Assembly (NCBI RefSeq): GCF_017305915.1
Contig: NZ_JAFKJN010000018.1
Span: forward strand, 310,001-374,000
Direction: 5' to 3'
DNA: 64,000 nt
DNA from: Reyranella sp.
Lineage (GTDB): Bacteria > Pseudomonadota > Alphaproteobacteria > Reyranellales > Reyranellaceae
Shown here: positions 1-7,903 of the stretch, one piece after another
Position numbering within the stretch: the stretch's first letter is position 1
Layout: each line of letters opens with the position of its first letter
Notes under the pieces: model-generated
What the model was told of the DNA's origin: nothing
Seen by the model: the letters and a program-made list of their open reading frames with translations, nothing else
Databases searched by the model: none
Position numbers and translations under genes: made by a program

Positions 1-464
1 AGCTCGCGGATCGGCGCCAGCGAGCTGTCAAGGAAGCCCGGCGGCTTGGTGCCATTGAACTCGGGATTGGAGGCGAGGCCCAGGCGATCGACCACGCGGC
101 CGATCAGGAACTCCGACTGGATGACCTCGAGCTCGCTCTGGATCGCGCCCATGTTCATCGTGTCGACGCCCGACAGGGCGGCCTCGGCCTTCACCGGGGT
201 GAAGGTGCGGGTATCCAGCATGATGCGGGCCGAGGCCTTATACATCGGCGTGGCCTGGGCGATGATCAGCGCCATCAGGGCGACCGCCAGCAGGCCGGCG
301 CCGATGATCAGCGCCTTCCGCCGGTTGAGCAGGCGCAGCCATTCCCACAGCTCGTTCGGGGCCTCCATCGCGTGCCCCGAGGAGCCGACGGGTTCGCCCG
401 CCGCTGACATCCGGTTCAGACCGGCCTCGTCATCCATCTGTCCAGCCTTCGACACAGAGCCCAT
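1..464 (-). CDS. Wzz/GumC-family polysaccharide chain-length/tyrosine-kinase-like protein (partial, 5' end only)
   Basis: The reading frame starts at an ATG (464-462), with AGGA about 10 bases upstream, and runs off the window, so only about 154 N-terminal residues are visible. The N-terminal tail of about 45 residues is followed by a transmembrane helix (around residues 51-71) and the periplasmic motif YKASARIMLDTR, then a Q-S-E-L-E-V-I-Q-S block. This is the Wzz domain layout of GumC/ExoP-type proteins that control polysaccharide chain length in the inner membrane. It is the last gene seen of the minus-strand glycan cluster, downstream of the Wza-like lipoprotein. A C-terminal tyrosine kinase domain may follow outside the window. 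Confidence 0.85.
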   Translation of the reverse strand, partial: MGSVSKAGQMDDEAGLNRMSAAGEPVGSSGHAMEAPNELWEWLRLLNRRKALIIGAGLLAVALMALIIAQATPMYKASARIMLDTRTFTPVKAEAALSGVDTMNMGAIQSELEVIQSEFLIGRVVDRLGLASNPEFNGTKPPGFLDSSLAPIRE

Positions 465-593
465 AGCTTACCATCCTGCGACCGGATTGGCCGCAACCCT
501 TCCCACACCCGACCTGCCGGCGTCCCCACGCCGGCGGCTGCCTATCCGGAACGAGAGCCCCCAACAGCCCCGCCCCGATTTCCTGTCGTGTCC

Positions 594-1283
594 CTAGAAC
601 CACCTCTCCGGGATTCGAATCACGTCGCCAGGTTCCACCAGGGTGTCCTCGGTGACGTACTCTTCTTCGGCACTTGTAGAGTAAAACCGTTTGATCGTGA
701 GCCGCGTCTTGCCGGCCCGGCGGGTGAAGCCGCCGGCAATGGCAACCGCTTGGATCACACGCAGGCAGTTGACGTAGGGGAACTGGCCCGACCGGGCAAC
801 CTCCCCGACAATATAAAAGGGCCGCATCGAGACCAGCTCGACGCTCAGCCGCGGCGAGACCAGGTAGCCCTGCTCGCGATAGCGCTCGCGGAGATACTCC
901 TCGATCTCGCCGACCGTCTTGCCGACCACCTGGACCGGGCCGAGCATGCGCACCGAGATGCCGCCCGAGGCGTTGACCTCGTAGTCGCCCGAGAACTCGG
1001 TGTCCTGCAGGACGACCACCCGGATCTTGTCGCCCGCGCCCAACCGGTAACCCGCGCCGGCCTGCTTGCAGTCGTTGGTCTGGCCGAGCGCCGGGCCGGT
1101 GATCGGCGCCGCGAGGTTGTTGAACGTGGCGGCGTCGCGATTGGGCGGCATCGGCAGCTGCCAGACGCCGGTCGTCCTGGTATCGCAGGCCGCCACCCCG
1201 AGCAGCGCGACCAGGGTAACGCCGGCGATCGCGGCCTTGGCCGGTCTGGGGCGACGGAGGAATTCGGACACGGATCTCAGCAC
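594..1283 (-). CDS. Wza-like polysaccharide export lipoprotein (Poly_export/SLBB)
   Basis: A 229-residue protein with a basic N-terminus, a hydrophobic segment and a lipobox ending VAAC (Cys near residue 33), so a lipoprotein of the outer membrane or periplasm. Residues about 80-160 carry the polysaccharide export domain (YRLGAGDKIRV start, then a GG-ISVRMLGPV-V-GKTVGEIE block). An SLBB-type beta-grasp follows (FYIVGEVARSGQFPYVNCLRV). Family members form the periplasmic/outer-membrane channel for exopolysaccharide. It starts 4 bases after the stop of the beta-barrel gene and precedes the Wzz-like gene, the usual export order. It is shorter than E. coli Wza (about 380 aa) and resembles the short GumB type. 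Confidence 0.9.
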   Translation of the reverse strand: MLRSVSEFLRRPRPAKAAIAGVTLVALLGVAACDTRTTGVWQLPMPPNRDAATFNNLAAPITGPALGQTNDCKQAGAGYRLGAGDKIRVVVLQDTEFSGDYEVNASGGISVRMLGPVQVVGKTVGEIEEYLRERYREQGYLVSPRLSVELVSMRPFYIVGEVARSGQFPYVNCLRVIQAVAIAGGFTRRAGKTRLTIKRFYSTSAEEEYVTEDTLVEPGDVIRIPERWF

Positions 1284-1287
1284 GACA

Positions 1288-2826
1288 TCACCGCTTCGCG
1301 ATCAGACGGAGGGAGTAGATTTGGCGATCATAGCTCGGGCCCAGCGTCGAATCCGTCGACGAGCCGCGAGAGTATTCGAAGAACGGGCCGATCTGGATTT
1401 CCGGCTTGATGCTGTAGAGCAGGCCGATCTGGCCTCGCATGAAGAAGTCGGTGCGCGGCCCGACACTCGACCCGGCAGCCGGATTGTAGTCGGCCGTCTG
1501 GAACATCAGGCCGCCGGCCAGCGTCCATTCGTTGTGGATTTCGTAGTTGAAGTCGAGCGCATAGGTCGTCGAGACGTAGTTCTTGTAGTTGCTGAGCGCC
1601 GTCTCGTTGATCGAGCGCAGGATGGTCGGCCGCAAGGTCAGCGGCGCATAGCCGGTCCAGCTGCCCTTCAGCCCGTAGGACAGCGCCGAGGTGCTGCCGC
1701 CCTGGGTCGGGTCGTTCCGGGTCTGCAGGCCGATCTCGCCGTCGAGCTTCGAGATCTCATTGATCTTCCAGCTTGCGCCGATGCCGATGTTCGAGCCGTC
1801 CGCATCGCGCTGCTGGCCCGCCGAGTTGATCTTCTCGAGGTAGCGGACCTGCTGCAGCGACGGCGTGAGGAAGATGTCGACGTCCTCGTTGACGTGGTAG
1901 CCAAGCCGCAACGATTCGCTGTACTCGAAACGGTCGCGGCTCTGCGCCGGCAGGCCCTGGGAAGTGATCACGCTGTTGTCGTAGTGCCAGTAGCGGGTCG
2001 CGCCGGCTTTGACCTCGTAGAAGAAGTTGTTGAATTCCTGATGGAAGCCGAACTCCACGGGCAGCGTGTCGACGACGGTCGGCGCCTTGGCGAACGCCAC
2101 GTTCGGCGTACCGAGCGCTTCCGTCGCGCGGCGGAAGCCGACCGTGCCGAAGGCCCAGATGTCGTGGTGGATGTCGACCTTGCCGTCGATCAGGATGCCG
2201 TAGTTCTGGTAGTTCTGGGTCGGCGCGCTGTAGTAGTAGCCGAACGCTCCCGACGCCAGCACGTGCAGCAGGTGGTTCGACCAGTCGGACTTCAGCTCGA
2301 ACGACGGCGAGATCGTAGTGTACATCGAGCCGGTCGGCGCCTGCCCGTTGCCCTGCGCGAACACGTTGCTGTCGAGGCCAGTGCTGACCTCGAGCATCGG
2401 CGTCAGCGTGAACGGGCCCAGGCCGATGCCGGTCTCGTCACCCGGCCGGGCCGCGCCGCCGACGGCCGACGAGCTGCTCAAGCCGCTAATGCCGCCATAG
2501 TACGGCACGCTGGCGCCGAACGGCGAGTTGACGATCGTCGTGCTCGCCGACGGCACGGTGGGCGCCGTGAGGGGCGCATCGGGCGGCGGCGTCAGTGGCG
2601 GAAGCTTCAGGCTGCCCGGCTGCGACTGCGTGCCCGACGTGCCGCCCGAGGTGACGATCACCGGCGCGGCGCCGCCGGCCGGCACCGACGGAGTCGTCGT
2701 GGCGTTGGGATCGGCATCCGATTGCGTCGGCGACTGCGCATACACGACGCACAGGCTGCACGACAAAACCACCCAACCAGCCAACGGCGACCAGATCAGC
2801 CGGGAACGATGCGCACTAATCGTCAT
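1288..2826 (-). CDS. outer-membrane beta-barrel protein of the exopolysaccharide cluster
   Basis: The frame is open from 2883, but the ATG at 2826 is preferred: it has GAAAGG just upstream and begins a clean signal peptide (MTISAHRSRLIW... cleaved near VYAQS), giving 512 residues. After a Pro/Ala/Ser-rich linker (to about residue 110), the rest shows alternating aromatic strands. It opens with LTPMLEVSTGLDSNVF and ends in IYSLRLIAKR, typical of the outer membrane beta-barrel (BBP2-like) proteins found in alphaproteobacterial EPS operons. The role is likely glycan passage or anchoring at the outer membrane. No enzymatic motif is visible. Confidence 0.8.
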   Translation of the reverse strand: MTISAHRSRLIWSPLAGWVVLSCSLCVVYAQSPTQSDADPNATTTPSVPAGGAAPVIVTSGGTSGTQSQPGSLKLPPLTPPPDAPLTAPTVPSASTTIVNSPFGASVPYYGGISGLSSSSAVGGAARPGDETGIGLGPFTLTPMLEVSTGLDSNVFAQGNGQAPTGSMYTTISPSFELKSDWSNHLLHVLASGAFGYYYSAPTQNYQNYGILIDGKVDIHHDIWAFGTVGFRRATEALGTPNVAFAKAPTVVDTLPVEFGFHQEFNNFFYEVKAGATRYWHYDNSVITSQGLPAQSRDRFEYSESLRLGYHVNEDVDIFLTPSLQQVRYLEKINSAGQQRDADGSNIGIGASWKINEISKLDGEIGLQTRNDPTQGGSTSALSYGLKGSWTGYAPLTLRPTILRSINETALSNYKNYVSTTYALDFNYEIHNEWTLAGGLMFQTADYNPAAGSSVGPRTDFFMRGQIGLLYSIKPEIQIGPFFEYSRGSSTDSTLGPSYDRQIYSLRLIAKR

Positions 2827-2895
2827 AGGCCTTTCACGCCATCCCGGAACCGGTCCAATGATCGGCTGGTAGAAGTTCCGCACGGCCTTTGATCG

Positions 2896-3891
2896 TTAGG
2901 TGCAGCCGCTGGTCTGCGACTGGCATGGCGGTGTCGGCGTCGGCGGAACCGGCGGCGTGGGGCTGCAACCCGTCGTGCATCCGGCCGTCGGCGGAATCGG
3001 CGGCGGCGGCGCTGGTGGGACGAACGTCGGCGGTGCCGGCGGCGGCGTCACGATGGGCGGCGTGGACACCGGCGGAGTCGGCGGACTTGATGGGGGCGAT
3101 GGCGCCGGCGGCGGGGCCAGCGCAATCGACGGCGGAGGAGGCGCAGGCGCGTCGGTGGGCGGCGCCAGCGGGGCAGCCGGCGGCGGAGGAGGAGGCGCCG
3201 GCGGCAGTGCAGCCATCACCGGCGGCGCGTTAGGCGGCGCCACCGAGGTGAGCATCGGACCGCCAACGCCGGCAGGTGCCGCATTCAACAACGGCGCCGC
3301 ACCCTGCAACGGACCCGCGCCGAGCAACGGGCCGGTGCCTTGCAGCGGCCCTGCTCCCTGCAACGGTCCAGCCCCCAGGAGCGGTCCGGCGCCCTGCAGC
3401 GGTCCGGCGCCCTGCAGCGGCCCAGCGCCGAGCAACGGCCCGGCGCCCTGGAGCGGCCCCGCTCCCTGGAGCGGCCCCGCTCCCTGCAACGGTCCGCCCG
3501 CGAGCGGTCCGCCACCCTGAAGTGGTCCCGCGCCCTGCAGCGGCCCACTGCCATCGAGCGGCCCCGTCCCAGCGGAGTTGTTTCCTTGAAGCGGCCCCGT
3601 CCCATCGGGATTGGCCCCTTGAAGAGGACCCGTGCCCTGAGGGCTGTTCCCTTGAAGCGGCGTGGTGCCGTTCGGATTGGCCCCTTGGAGCGGCCCGCTG
3701 CCTTGCGGATTGTTTCCCTGCAGCGGCCCCGAGCCGATCGGATTGCCGCCCTGAAGCGGGCCCGCGTTGTTGTCCTGGATCTGCTGTTGCTGATCCTGAT
3801 TCTGCTGTTGGGTCTGCGCGAACGCGACGCCTGTGCTCAGCACGGTCAGAATGGCGACCAAACTCTGCGTCTTTAATGCAATTTTATGCAT
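2896..3891 (-). CDS. secreted GPLQG-repeat, proline-rich protein
   Basis: The frame is open from 4032; the ATG at 3891 is chosen because it begins a signal peptide (MHKIALKTQSLVAILTVLST, cleavage near AFA-QT). The 331-residue product has a Gln-rich stretch (26-42), then six 11-residue units (GPLQG followed by N-rich GNPIGS-like tails, residues 44-109). Fifteen short units of GPLQGA/GPLLGA type follow (110-198), then an Ala/Pro-rich tail with Pro tracts (about 215-331) and a Cys-containing end (GCTTGCSPTPP, CQSQTSGCT). No known domain is recognised. Its place directly upstream of the beta-barrel and Wza-like genes suggests an extracellular or matrix/cell-surface component of the glycan system; this is inference. 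Confidence 0.65.
   Translation of the reverse strand: MHKIALKTQSLVAILTVLSTGVAFAQTQQQNQDQQQQIQDNNAGPLQGGNPIGSGPLQGNNPQGSGPLQGANPNGTTPLQGNSPQGTGPLQGANPDGTGPLQGNNSAGTGPLDGSGPLQGAGPLQGGGPLAGGPLQGAGPLQGAGPLQGAGPLLGAGPLQGAGPLQGAGPLLGAGPLQGAGPLQGTGPLLGAGPLQGAAPLLNAAPAGVGGPMLTSVAPPNAPPVMAALPPAPPPPPPAAPLAPPTDAPAPPPPSIALAPPPAPSPPSSPPTPPVSTPPIVTPPPAPPTFVPPAPPPPIPPTAGCTTGCSPTPPVPPTPTPPCQSQTSGCT
3298..3762 (-). repeat. coding tandem repeats (11-residue then 6-residue GPLQG units)
   Basis: In-frame tandem repeats inside the secreted GPLQG protein. Six 33-base units are followed by about fifteen 18-base units, one of them shortened to 15 bases. Codons vary between units, so the array is not a recent perfect slippage expansion. 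Confidence 0.85.
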
Positions 3892-4016
3892 AGAGGTCAC
3901 CCATTTCCTCCCGGCAGCAGATCCACAACTACGCCGGGTCATCTCTTGCCCAATCGACTTGGACCCCGACCGATGGCCGTGGTTCCCACCCAAATCTGCA
4001 GCCAAAATACCGAAAT

Positions 4017-4041
4017 CTTGGTTCGAATCCAAGCCACTCCA
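4017..4041 (+). other. tRNA T-arm-like fragment (no complete tRNA)
   Basis: CTTGG-TTCGAAT-CCAAG forms a 5-bp stem with a 7-base TTCGAAT loop, carrying the conserved G53/C61 and TTC-A pattern of a T-arm. It is followed by CCACTCC-A, which could be a 3' acceptor strand. No matching 5' acceptor, D-arm or anticodon arm lies in the 60 bases upstream. It is at most a remnant or an att-like fragment. Confidence 0.35.
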
Positions 4042-4092
4042 ACCTTGGGGCTGGTAGCAGATGTTTCCGACAGGTCCGGGAAAGGCGCAGGA

Positions 4093-5235
4093 TCATCCAC
4101 TCTGCCGACGATCCGCCAGCGCATCCAGGGCGGCCGCCAGCCTCCCAGGGTCGCCGCAGGGGACGCGCCAATAAGGCAATCCGGTTGCCTCGGCGAGCAA
4201 GTGTACGTCGGAGTTCGCATTTCCGACGAAAATAAGTGGCTTGCCGGACCCCAAACACGCATAAATCTTAGACGGCATGACGAATCCGACGAAGGCGTCC
4301 TTGAGCACCACCAGGTGTGCATCGGGCGCCTTCAACAGGCCGGGCAGCCGGTCCAGGGGCACCGGCTTGGAGCGGTGAAACGGCAAATCGAGGGCGGCCA
4401 GTCGCGAGGCGACTTCTTCCGCCCCTGCCCCTGTGGCACTGAGCCACAGCCGGACCCGGCCGCTCCCGAACTTGTGATGCAGCCGATAGCCCTCGACGAC
4501 GGTCTCGACCTCATGGGCAATGCCGTAGTTGCCCGAATAGAGCAGCACGCAGGCCTCCGCCAGATCGTCGGGCACCGGCACGGGCGCGTCGTCGTCGCGG
4601 AACTCCACGGGCGAGCCGTCGCGCACCAGGGCGATGCGCTCGCCGCGAATGCCCGCCTCGTCGCGCAGGCGGCGCATCTGGTCCTCGCCCAGCACCTCGA
4701 AGCGGTCGACCCGCCGGCGCCAGAAGTTCGTCAGGCCCAGCAGCAGCTTCAGGCCGCGCGAGGGCCGAGCCTGGGCGGCGATCAGGCATTCGGGATGGAA
4801 GTCGGTGATGCGATAGACCAGCCGCCCCCGCCACAGGACCTTCAGCGGCACCAGCAGGTGGATCAGGAACGGCGGCGAGCCGGTGAACAGGATGCCGTCG
4901 GCCGCGCGCAGCCGAGGAAAGGCCGCGAGCACCAGACGCAGGTTGGTCCAGATCGTCCACAGGAGCCGCGTCACCAGCGAGCCGCGCGGCACCGGCCGCG
5001 CCTGCAGGCGGATCTCGGTCAGGCTGCCCTTGCCGAGGTCGCGCCGCACGATCGACGCCGCCGCCGTCGCGAGGCCGACCAGCGTCACCTCGTGGCCGCG
5101 CTGCGCGAGATACTCGGCGCGCATCTGCATGTACTGGCCGACCGCACCGAAATCCGGCGGCAGCCAGTCGGCGATGATCACGACGCAGCGCTCGGTCGCC
5201 AGATCGAACGGGCTCTGCTCCAGCAGCTCGATCAT
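4093..5235 (-). CDS. glycosyltransferase family 4 (GT-B fold)
   Basis: A 380-residue GT-B glycosyltransferase, WbuB-like. The N-terminal Rossmann half begins CVVIIADWLPPDFGAVGQYM and contains RGHEVTLVG. The C-terminal nucleotide-sugar half contains ACVLLYSGNYGIAHEVE, and the 'small-steps' region VGFVMPSKIYACLGSGKPL carries the conserved P-S-K-x-Y pattern of this subfamily. Its start overlaps the stop of the upstream glycosyltransferase (ATGA), so the two are translationally coupled. The donor and acceptor sugars cannot be read from sequence. Confidence 0.9.
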   Translation of the reverse strand: MIELLEQSPFDLATERCVVIIADWLPPDFGAVGQYMQMRAEYLAQRGHEVTLVGLATAAASIVRRDLGKGSLTEIRLQARPVPRGSLVTRLLWTIWTNLRLVLAAFPRLRAADGILFTGSPPFLIHLLVPLKVLWRGRLVYRITDFHPECLIAAQARPSRGLKLLLGLTNFWRRRVDRFEVLGEDQMRRLRDEAGIRGERIALVRDGSPVEFRDDDAPVPVPDDLAEACVLLYSGNYGIAHEVETVVEGYRLHHKFGSGRVRLWLSATGAGAEEVASRLAALDLPFHRSKPVPLDRLPGLLKAPDAHLVVLKDAFVGFVMPSKIYACLGSGKPLIFVGNANSDVHLLAEATGLPYWRVPCGDPGRLAAALDALADRRQSG

Positions 5236-6497
5236 GGACGCGCCCGCCGTGCCGCGATCACCGTGCGGTAGAGATCGGTCATGCGCTCCGCCACCATGCC
5301 CCAGCCGTAGTTCGCGATCACCATCTCGCAGCCCCGCCGCCCCATCGCGCGCCGCGCCGCTTCATCGGCCAGCATCGTCTCGAGCCCGCGAGCGATCGCC
5401 TGCGGCGTCGGATCGACGATCACGCCGGCCTCGGCCTGGCGCACGATCTCCGACATGCCGACGTCGGCGGTAGTGAGCACCGCGAGGCCCCGGCGCATCG
5501 CCTCGAAGGCGGCCATGCCGAAATTCTCCGACAGCGAGGTCATGGCAGAGCACGCCGCCTGCGCGAACAGCGCCTCCTTGTCGTCGCCGGAGATGTTGCG
5601 CGGCAGCAGGGTGATGCGATCGGCAACACCGAGCTGCCGCGCCTGCTCGGCCAGCGCCGTCGCCTGGCCGCCGTCATTGCCGGCGATGATCAGCCGCGCC
5701 GCCGGCACCAGCGGCATCGCCGCGACCAGGCGGTCGAGCCCCTTCTCCCAGCTGATGCGGCCGAACGCCAGCACGGCCGGCGGGCCGGCGAGCGCCGCCG
5801 CGACATCGGGCGATATTCTTGTGCCGGCGGTTGGCGGATCGTCGACGCCATGCGGGATGGTCGCGACCGGCGGCAAGGTCCAGCCGAAGCTCTCGAGATG
5901 ATGCGCCTCGATCTCCGAGGTGGTGTGGAGGGCCGCCGCCTGCTCGAGGTTCGGCTGCTCGATCAACCGGATCCACACCTGCTTGATCCAGCGGTTCTTG
6001 CGGCGGATCAGCTCGGGCACCAGCATGCCGCGCGGCGACAGCACGTAGGGCACGCCGTGCCGGCGCGCCGCCCGCGCCGCCATCCAGGTCGGCCAGAGAT
6101 AGATCGAATGGACGTGCACCAGGTCGTAGCCGCCGGCGCGCGCGAACAGCGCCCGCCCCATCGGCGGCGACCAGTACAGCCGCCGCAGCACGCGGCTCGG
6201 AAAGTAGGTCACCTGGACACCTTCGACATCGACCGGCGTGCCGAGCGGCACGTCGCTGTCGCCGGGCCCGTCGACATTGGTGGTGAAGACGTCGGTCGTG
6301 TGGCCCTGCCCGGCCAGCGCGCGGCAGAGCGCGTGAACGGTGCGGATCGGGCCGCCATAGCGCGTCGCCGGCAGGTAGGTCGGGATGACGTGCAGCAGGC
6401 GCAGCGGCGCGCCGCCCGACCTCGGCGCGGCGGCAGTTCTGCGTGCGGTCGTCCCGGCCGTAAACGTCTCCCCCATCAACGCTTGCGCCTCTGGCAT
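5232..6497 (-). CDS. glycosyltransferase family 4
   Basis: A 421-residue GT4-type enzyme. The N-terminal half has LLHVIPTYLPATRYGGPIRT, the glycine-rich acceptor-side loop, and DLVHVHSIYLWP. The C-terminal half has LAFGRISWEKGLDRLV, the donor-site SLSENFGMAAFEAMRRGLAV (EX7E-like) and TADVGMSEIV. An in-frame ATG at 6476 is an alternative start; upstream of both, the ribosome-binding match is weak. It diverges from the deacetylase gene on the plus strand, so a promoter pair must lie around 6498-6547. Confidence 0.9.
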   Translation of the reverse strand: MPEAQALMGETFTAGTTARRTAAAPRSGGAPLRLLHVIPTYLPATRYGGPIRTVHALCRALAGQGHTTDVFTTNVDGPGDSDVPLGTPVDVEGVQVTYFPSRVLRRLYWSPPMGRALFARAGGYDLVHVHSIYLWPTWMAARAARRHGVPYVLSPRGMLVPELIRRKNRWIKQVWIRLIEQPNLEQAAALHTTSEIEAHHLESFGWTLPPVATIPHGVDDPPTAGTRISPDVAAALAGPPAVLAFGRISWEKGLDRLVAAMPLVPAARLIIAGNDGGQATALAEQARQLGVADRITLLPRNISGDDKEALFAQAACSAMTSLSENFGMAAFEAMRRGLAVLTTADVGMSEIVRQAEAGVIVDPTPQAIARGLETMLADEAARRAMGRRGCEMVIANYGWGMVAERMTDLYRTVIAARRARP

Positions 6498-6547
6498 AGT
6501 TGGGCGGGGAAGCCAAGCCCCTCAGCCCCGGAGTATCCCGTCATCCC

Positions 6548-7591
6548 ATGAAACTGCGCATCTTCGGCAAACCCGCCCTCGCCGTCAGCCTTCTCGGCCT
6601 GGCGGCGTTGGCGCTCGCGGTCGTGACGCGGGCGATCGGTTGGCCGTATGGGCTGATCGTGCTGCCGGTCGCCCTCCTCTACCTCGTCCTGTTCGGCCTC
6701 GCCGGCTGGGCGCTGTCGCGCCTCGCCATGCTCGAGCGCTGGACCGACTGGAACGAGCCGCAGCGGCTGCTGATCCTCAGCCCGCACGAGGACGACTGCG
6801 TCATTTCCTCGGGCGGCATCGGCCCGCGCAACCACGCGCTGGGCGGCGCGACGCGCATCGTCTATCTCGCACCCGACGAGGCGCCCGGCCTGCCGGATCG
6901 GCGGGCCGAGGAAGCGCATGCCGCCTGGCGCGAAGCAGGCCTCGCGGCATCCGATCTCGTCCATCTCGACCTGCTGCCGCGGCTGCGCGAGCGCGATCCG
7001 CAGAAGCTTCGCGTCACCGGCGAGCGGCTGCGGGCGATCATCGACGACTTCCGGCCGACCGTGCTGGTGATGCCGATGTTCGAAGGCGGCCATATCCATC
7101 ACGACATGGTCGCCGGGCTGATCGGCTCGATCGTGACGCCGGCCGACGGCTTCGAGATCTACGAGGCACCCGAATACAGCCCCTACGCCTCGCTGCGCTT
7201 CACGCCGCACCGTGTGATCGGCCTGTGCACGCGCTGGCTGGGGCTGGTCTCCTACTACGGCCCGCCCGACGGCATCGATGCGCGGCCGGTGCTGAAGATC
7301 CGCCTCACCGCCGCCGAGCTCGACCTCAAGCGCCGCATGCTGGGCGCGTTCGTCTCCCAGAACGCGCCGTCGCTGATGGAAACCCGCTCCTACCCCGACC
7401 GGCTGGTGCGCTGGACTCCCGGCGCGCGCCGCCATCCGTTCGAGCTCAGCGGCTCGTTCCTCGCCTTTGCCCTCGCGGCGCGACGAGTCCTGCCGGCCGC
7501 GATCGTCGACCGCCTGCTGCCGGTCGAACATGGCACGATCGGCCGCGAACCCACGCTCACCGACTGGGAGGCCGAGATCGGCGGCCGCTAG
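6548..7591 (+). CDS. PIG-L/LmbE-family N-acetyl-sugar deacetylase, membrane-anchored
   Basis: The ATG at 6548 is chosen over the open start at 6500 because it begins directly before the membrane segments (347 residues). Two hydrophobic helices (about 9-28 and 32-54) are followed by the PIG-L zinc motif SPHEDDCV (PHxDD) near residue 79 and a second metal-site motif GGHIHHDM. The family deacetylates N-acetylglucosamine-type sugars, here presumably glycan or lipid-linked precursors at the inner membrane. It is the only plus-strand gene inside the glycan cluster. Two adjacent strong hairpins follow its stop. Confidence 0.85.
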   Translation: MKLRIFGKPALAVSLLGLAALALAVVTRAIGWPYGLIVLPVALLYLVLFGLAGWALSRLAMLERWTDWNEPQRLLILSPHEDDCVISSGGIGPRNHALGGATRIVYLAPDEAPGLPDRRAEEAHAAWREAGLAASDLVHLDLLPRLRERDPQKLRVTGERLRAIIDDFRPTVLVMPMFEGGHIHHDMVAGLIGSIVTPADGFEIYEAPEYSPYASLRFTPHRVIGLCTRWLGLVSYYGPPDGIDARPVLKIRLTAAELDLKRRMLGAFVSQNAPSLMETRSYPDRLVRWTPGARRHPFELSGSFLAFALAARRVLPAAIVDRLLPVEHGTIGREPTLTDWEAEIGGR

Positions 7592-7612
7592 AGAAAGGTC
7601 CCCCCGTTCCAC

Positions 7613-7636
7613 CCGTCCCAAGGGGGCCTGGGACGG
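7613..7636 (+). terminator. hairpin, 8-bp stem, first of a pair
   Basis: CCGTCCCA and TGGGACGG form a perfect 8-bp stem with an 8-base G-rich loop. It lies 21 bases after the deacetylase stop and abuts the second hairpin. Confidence 0.5.
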
Positions 7637-7665
7637 CTTCGATGCCGATGGCATCGGCATCGAAG
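7637..7665 (+). terminator. 13-bp perfect hairpin, probable bidirectional terminator
   Basis: CTTCGATGCCGAT and ATCGGCATCGAAG form a perfect 13-bp stem with a 3-base loop. A T-rich tract (AATTTTTTTG) follows about 18 bases later on the plus strand. It lies between converging transcription units, the position of a shared terminator, although the T-tract is further away than in a textbook intrinsic terminator. Confidence 0.55.
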
Positions 7666-7903
7666 GTCTCTGAGTCCCAAAATTTTTTTGAGAGGTCCCA
7701 CCTTTTCGCGCCCACGTTCTCCATGCCCCTGGCACACGGCGGTTCGGACAAAAAACGGGCATCGTCATGTGCGCCACACTGCAGCAAGGCGCGCCCGACT
7801 CCAAATAAGGGCAATGGCCGCGATTTTTCGTCAAGAAAATCAGGAGGCGATTCGCGTTCCATTGCCCATAATGAGGGTCGCCCGCGCAGGCTTATCTACA
7901 CCT

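Larger units (their letters stand above)
7592..7903. other. 312-base non-coding stretch between converging genes
   Basis: No supported gene. It contains two back-to-back hairpins (7613-7636 and 7637-7665), a T7 run at about 7683-7690, and an imperfect inverted repeat GGGCAATGG/CCATTGCCC (7809-7817 and 7859-7867). A CCCATAATGAG string at about 7865-7875 recurs at about 25631-25641. Confidence 0.6.

Noticed and set aside
588..2892. Long plus-strand frames opposite the Wza-like and beta-barrel genes
   Set aside because: They are antisense shadows of well-supported minus-strand genes; Arg/Ala/Gly-rich with no motif, as expected in GC-rich DNA.
3298..3762. CRISPR-like spacing in the tandem repeat region
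   Set aside because: The repeats are in-frame codons for GPLQG units, with no unique spacers of constant length and no cas genes.
6476..7834. A 452-residue antisense frame over the deacetylase gene
   Set aside because: The plus-strand frame has PIG-L motifs; the antisense frame has none and spans the hairpins.
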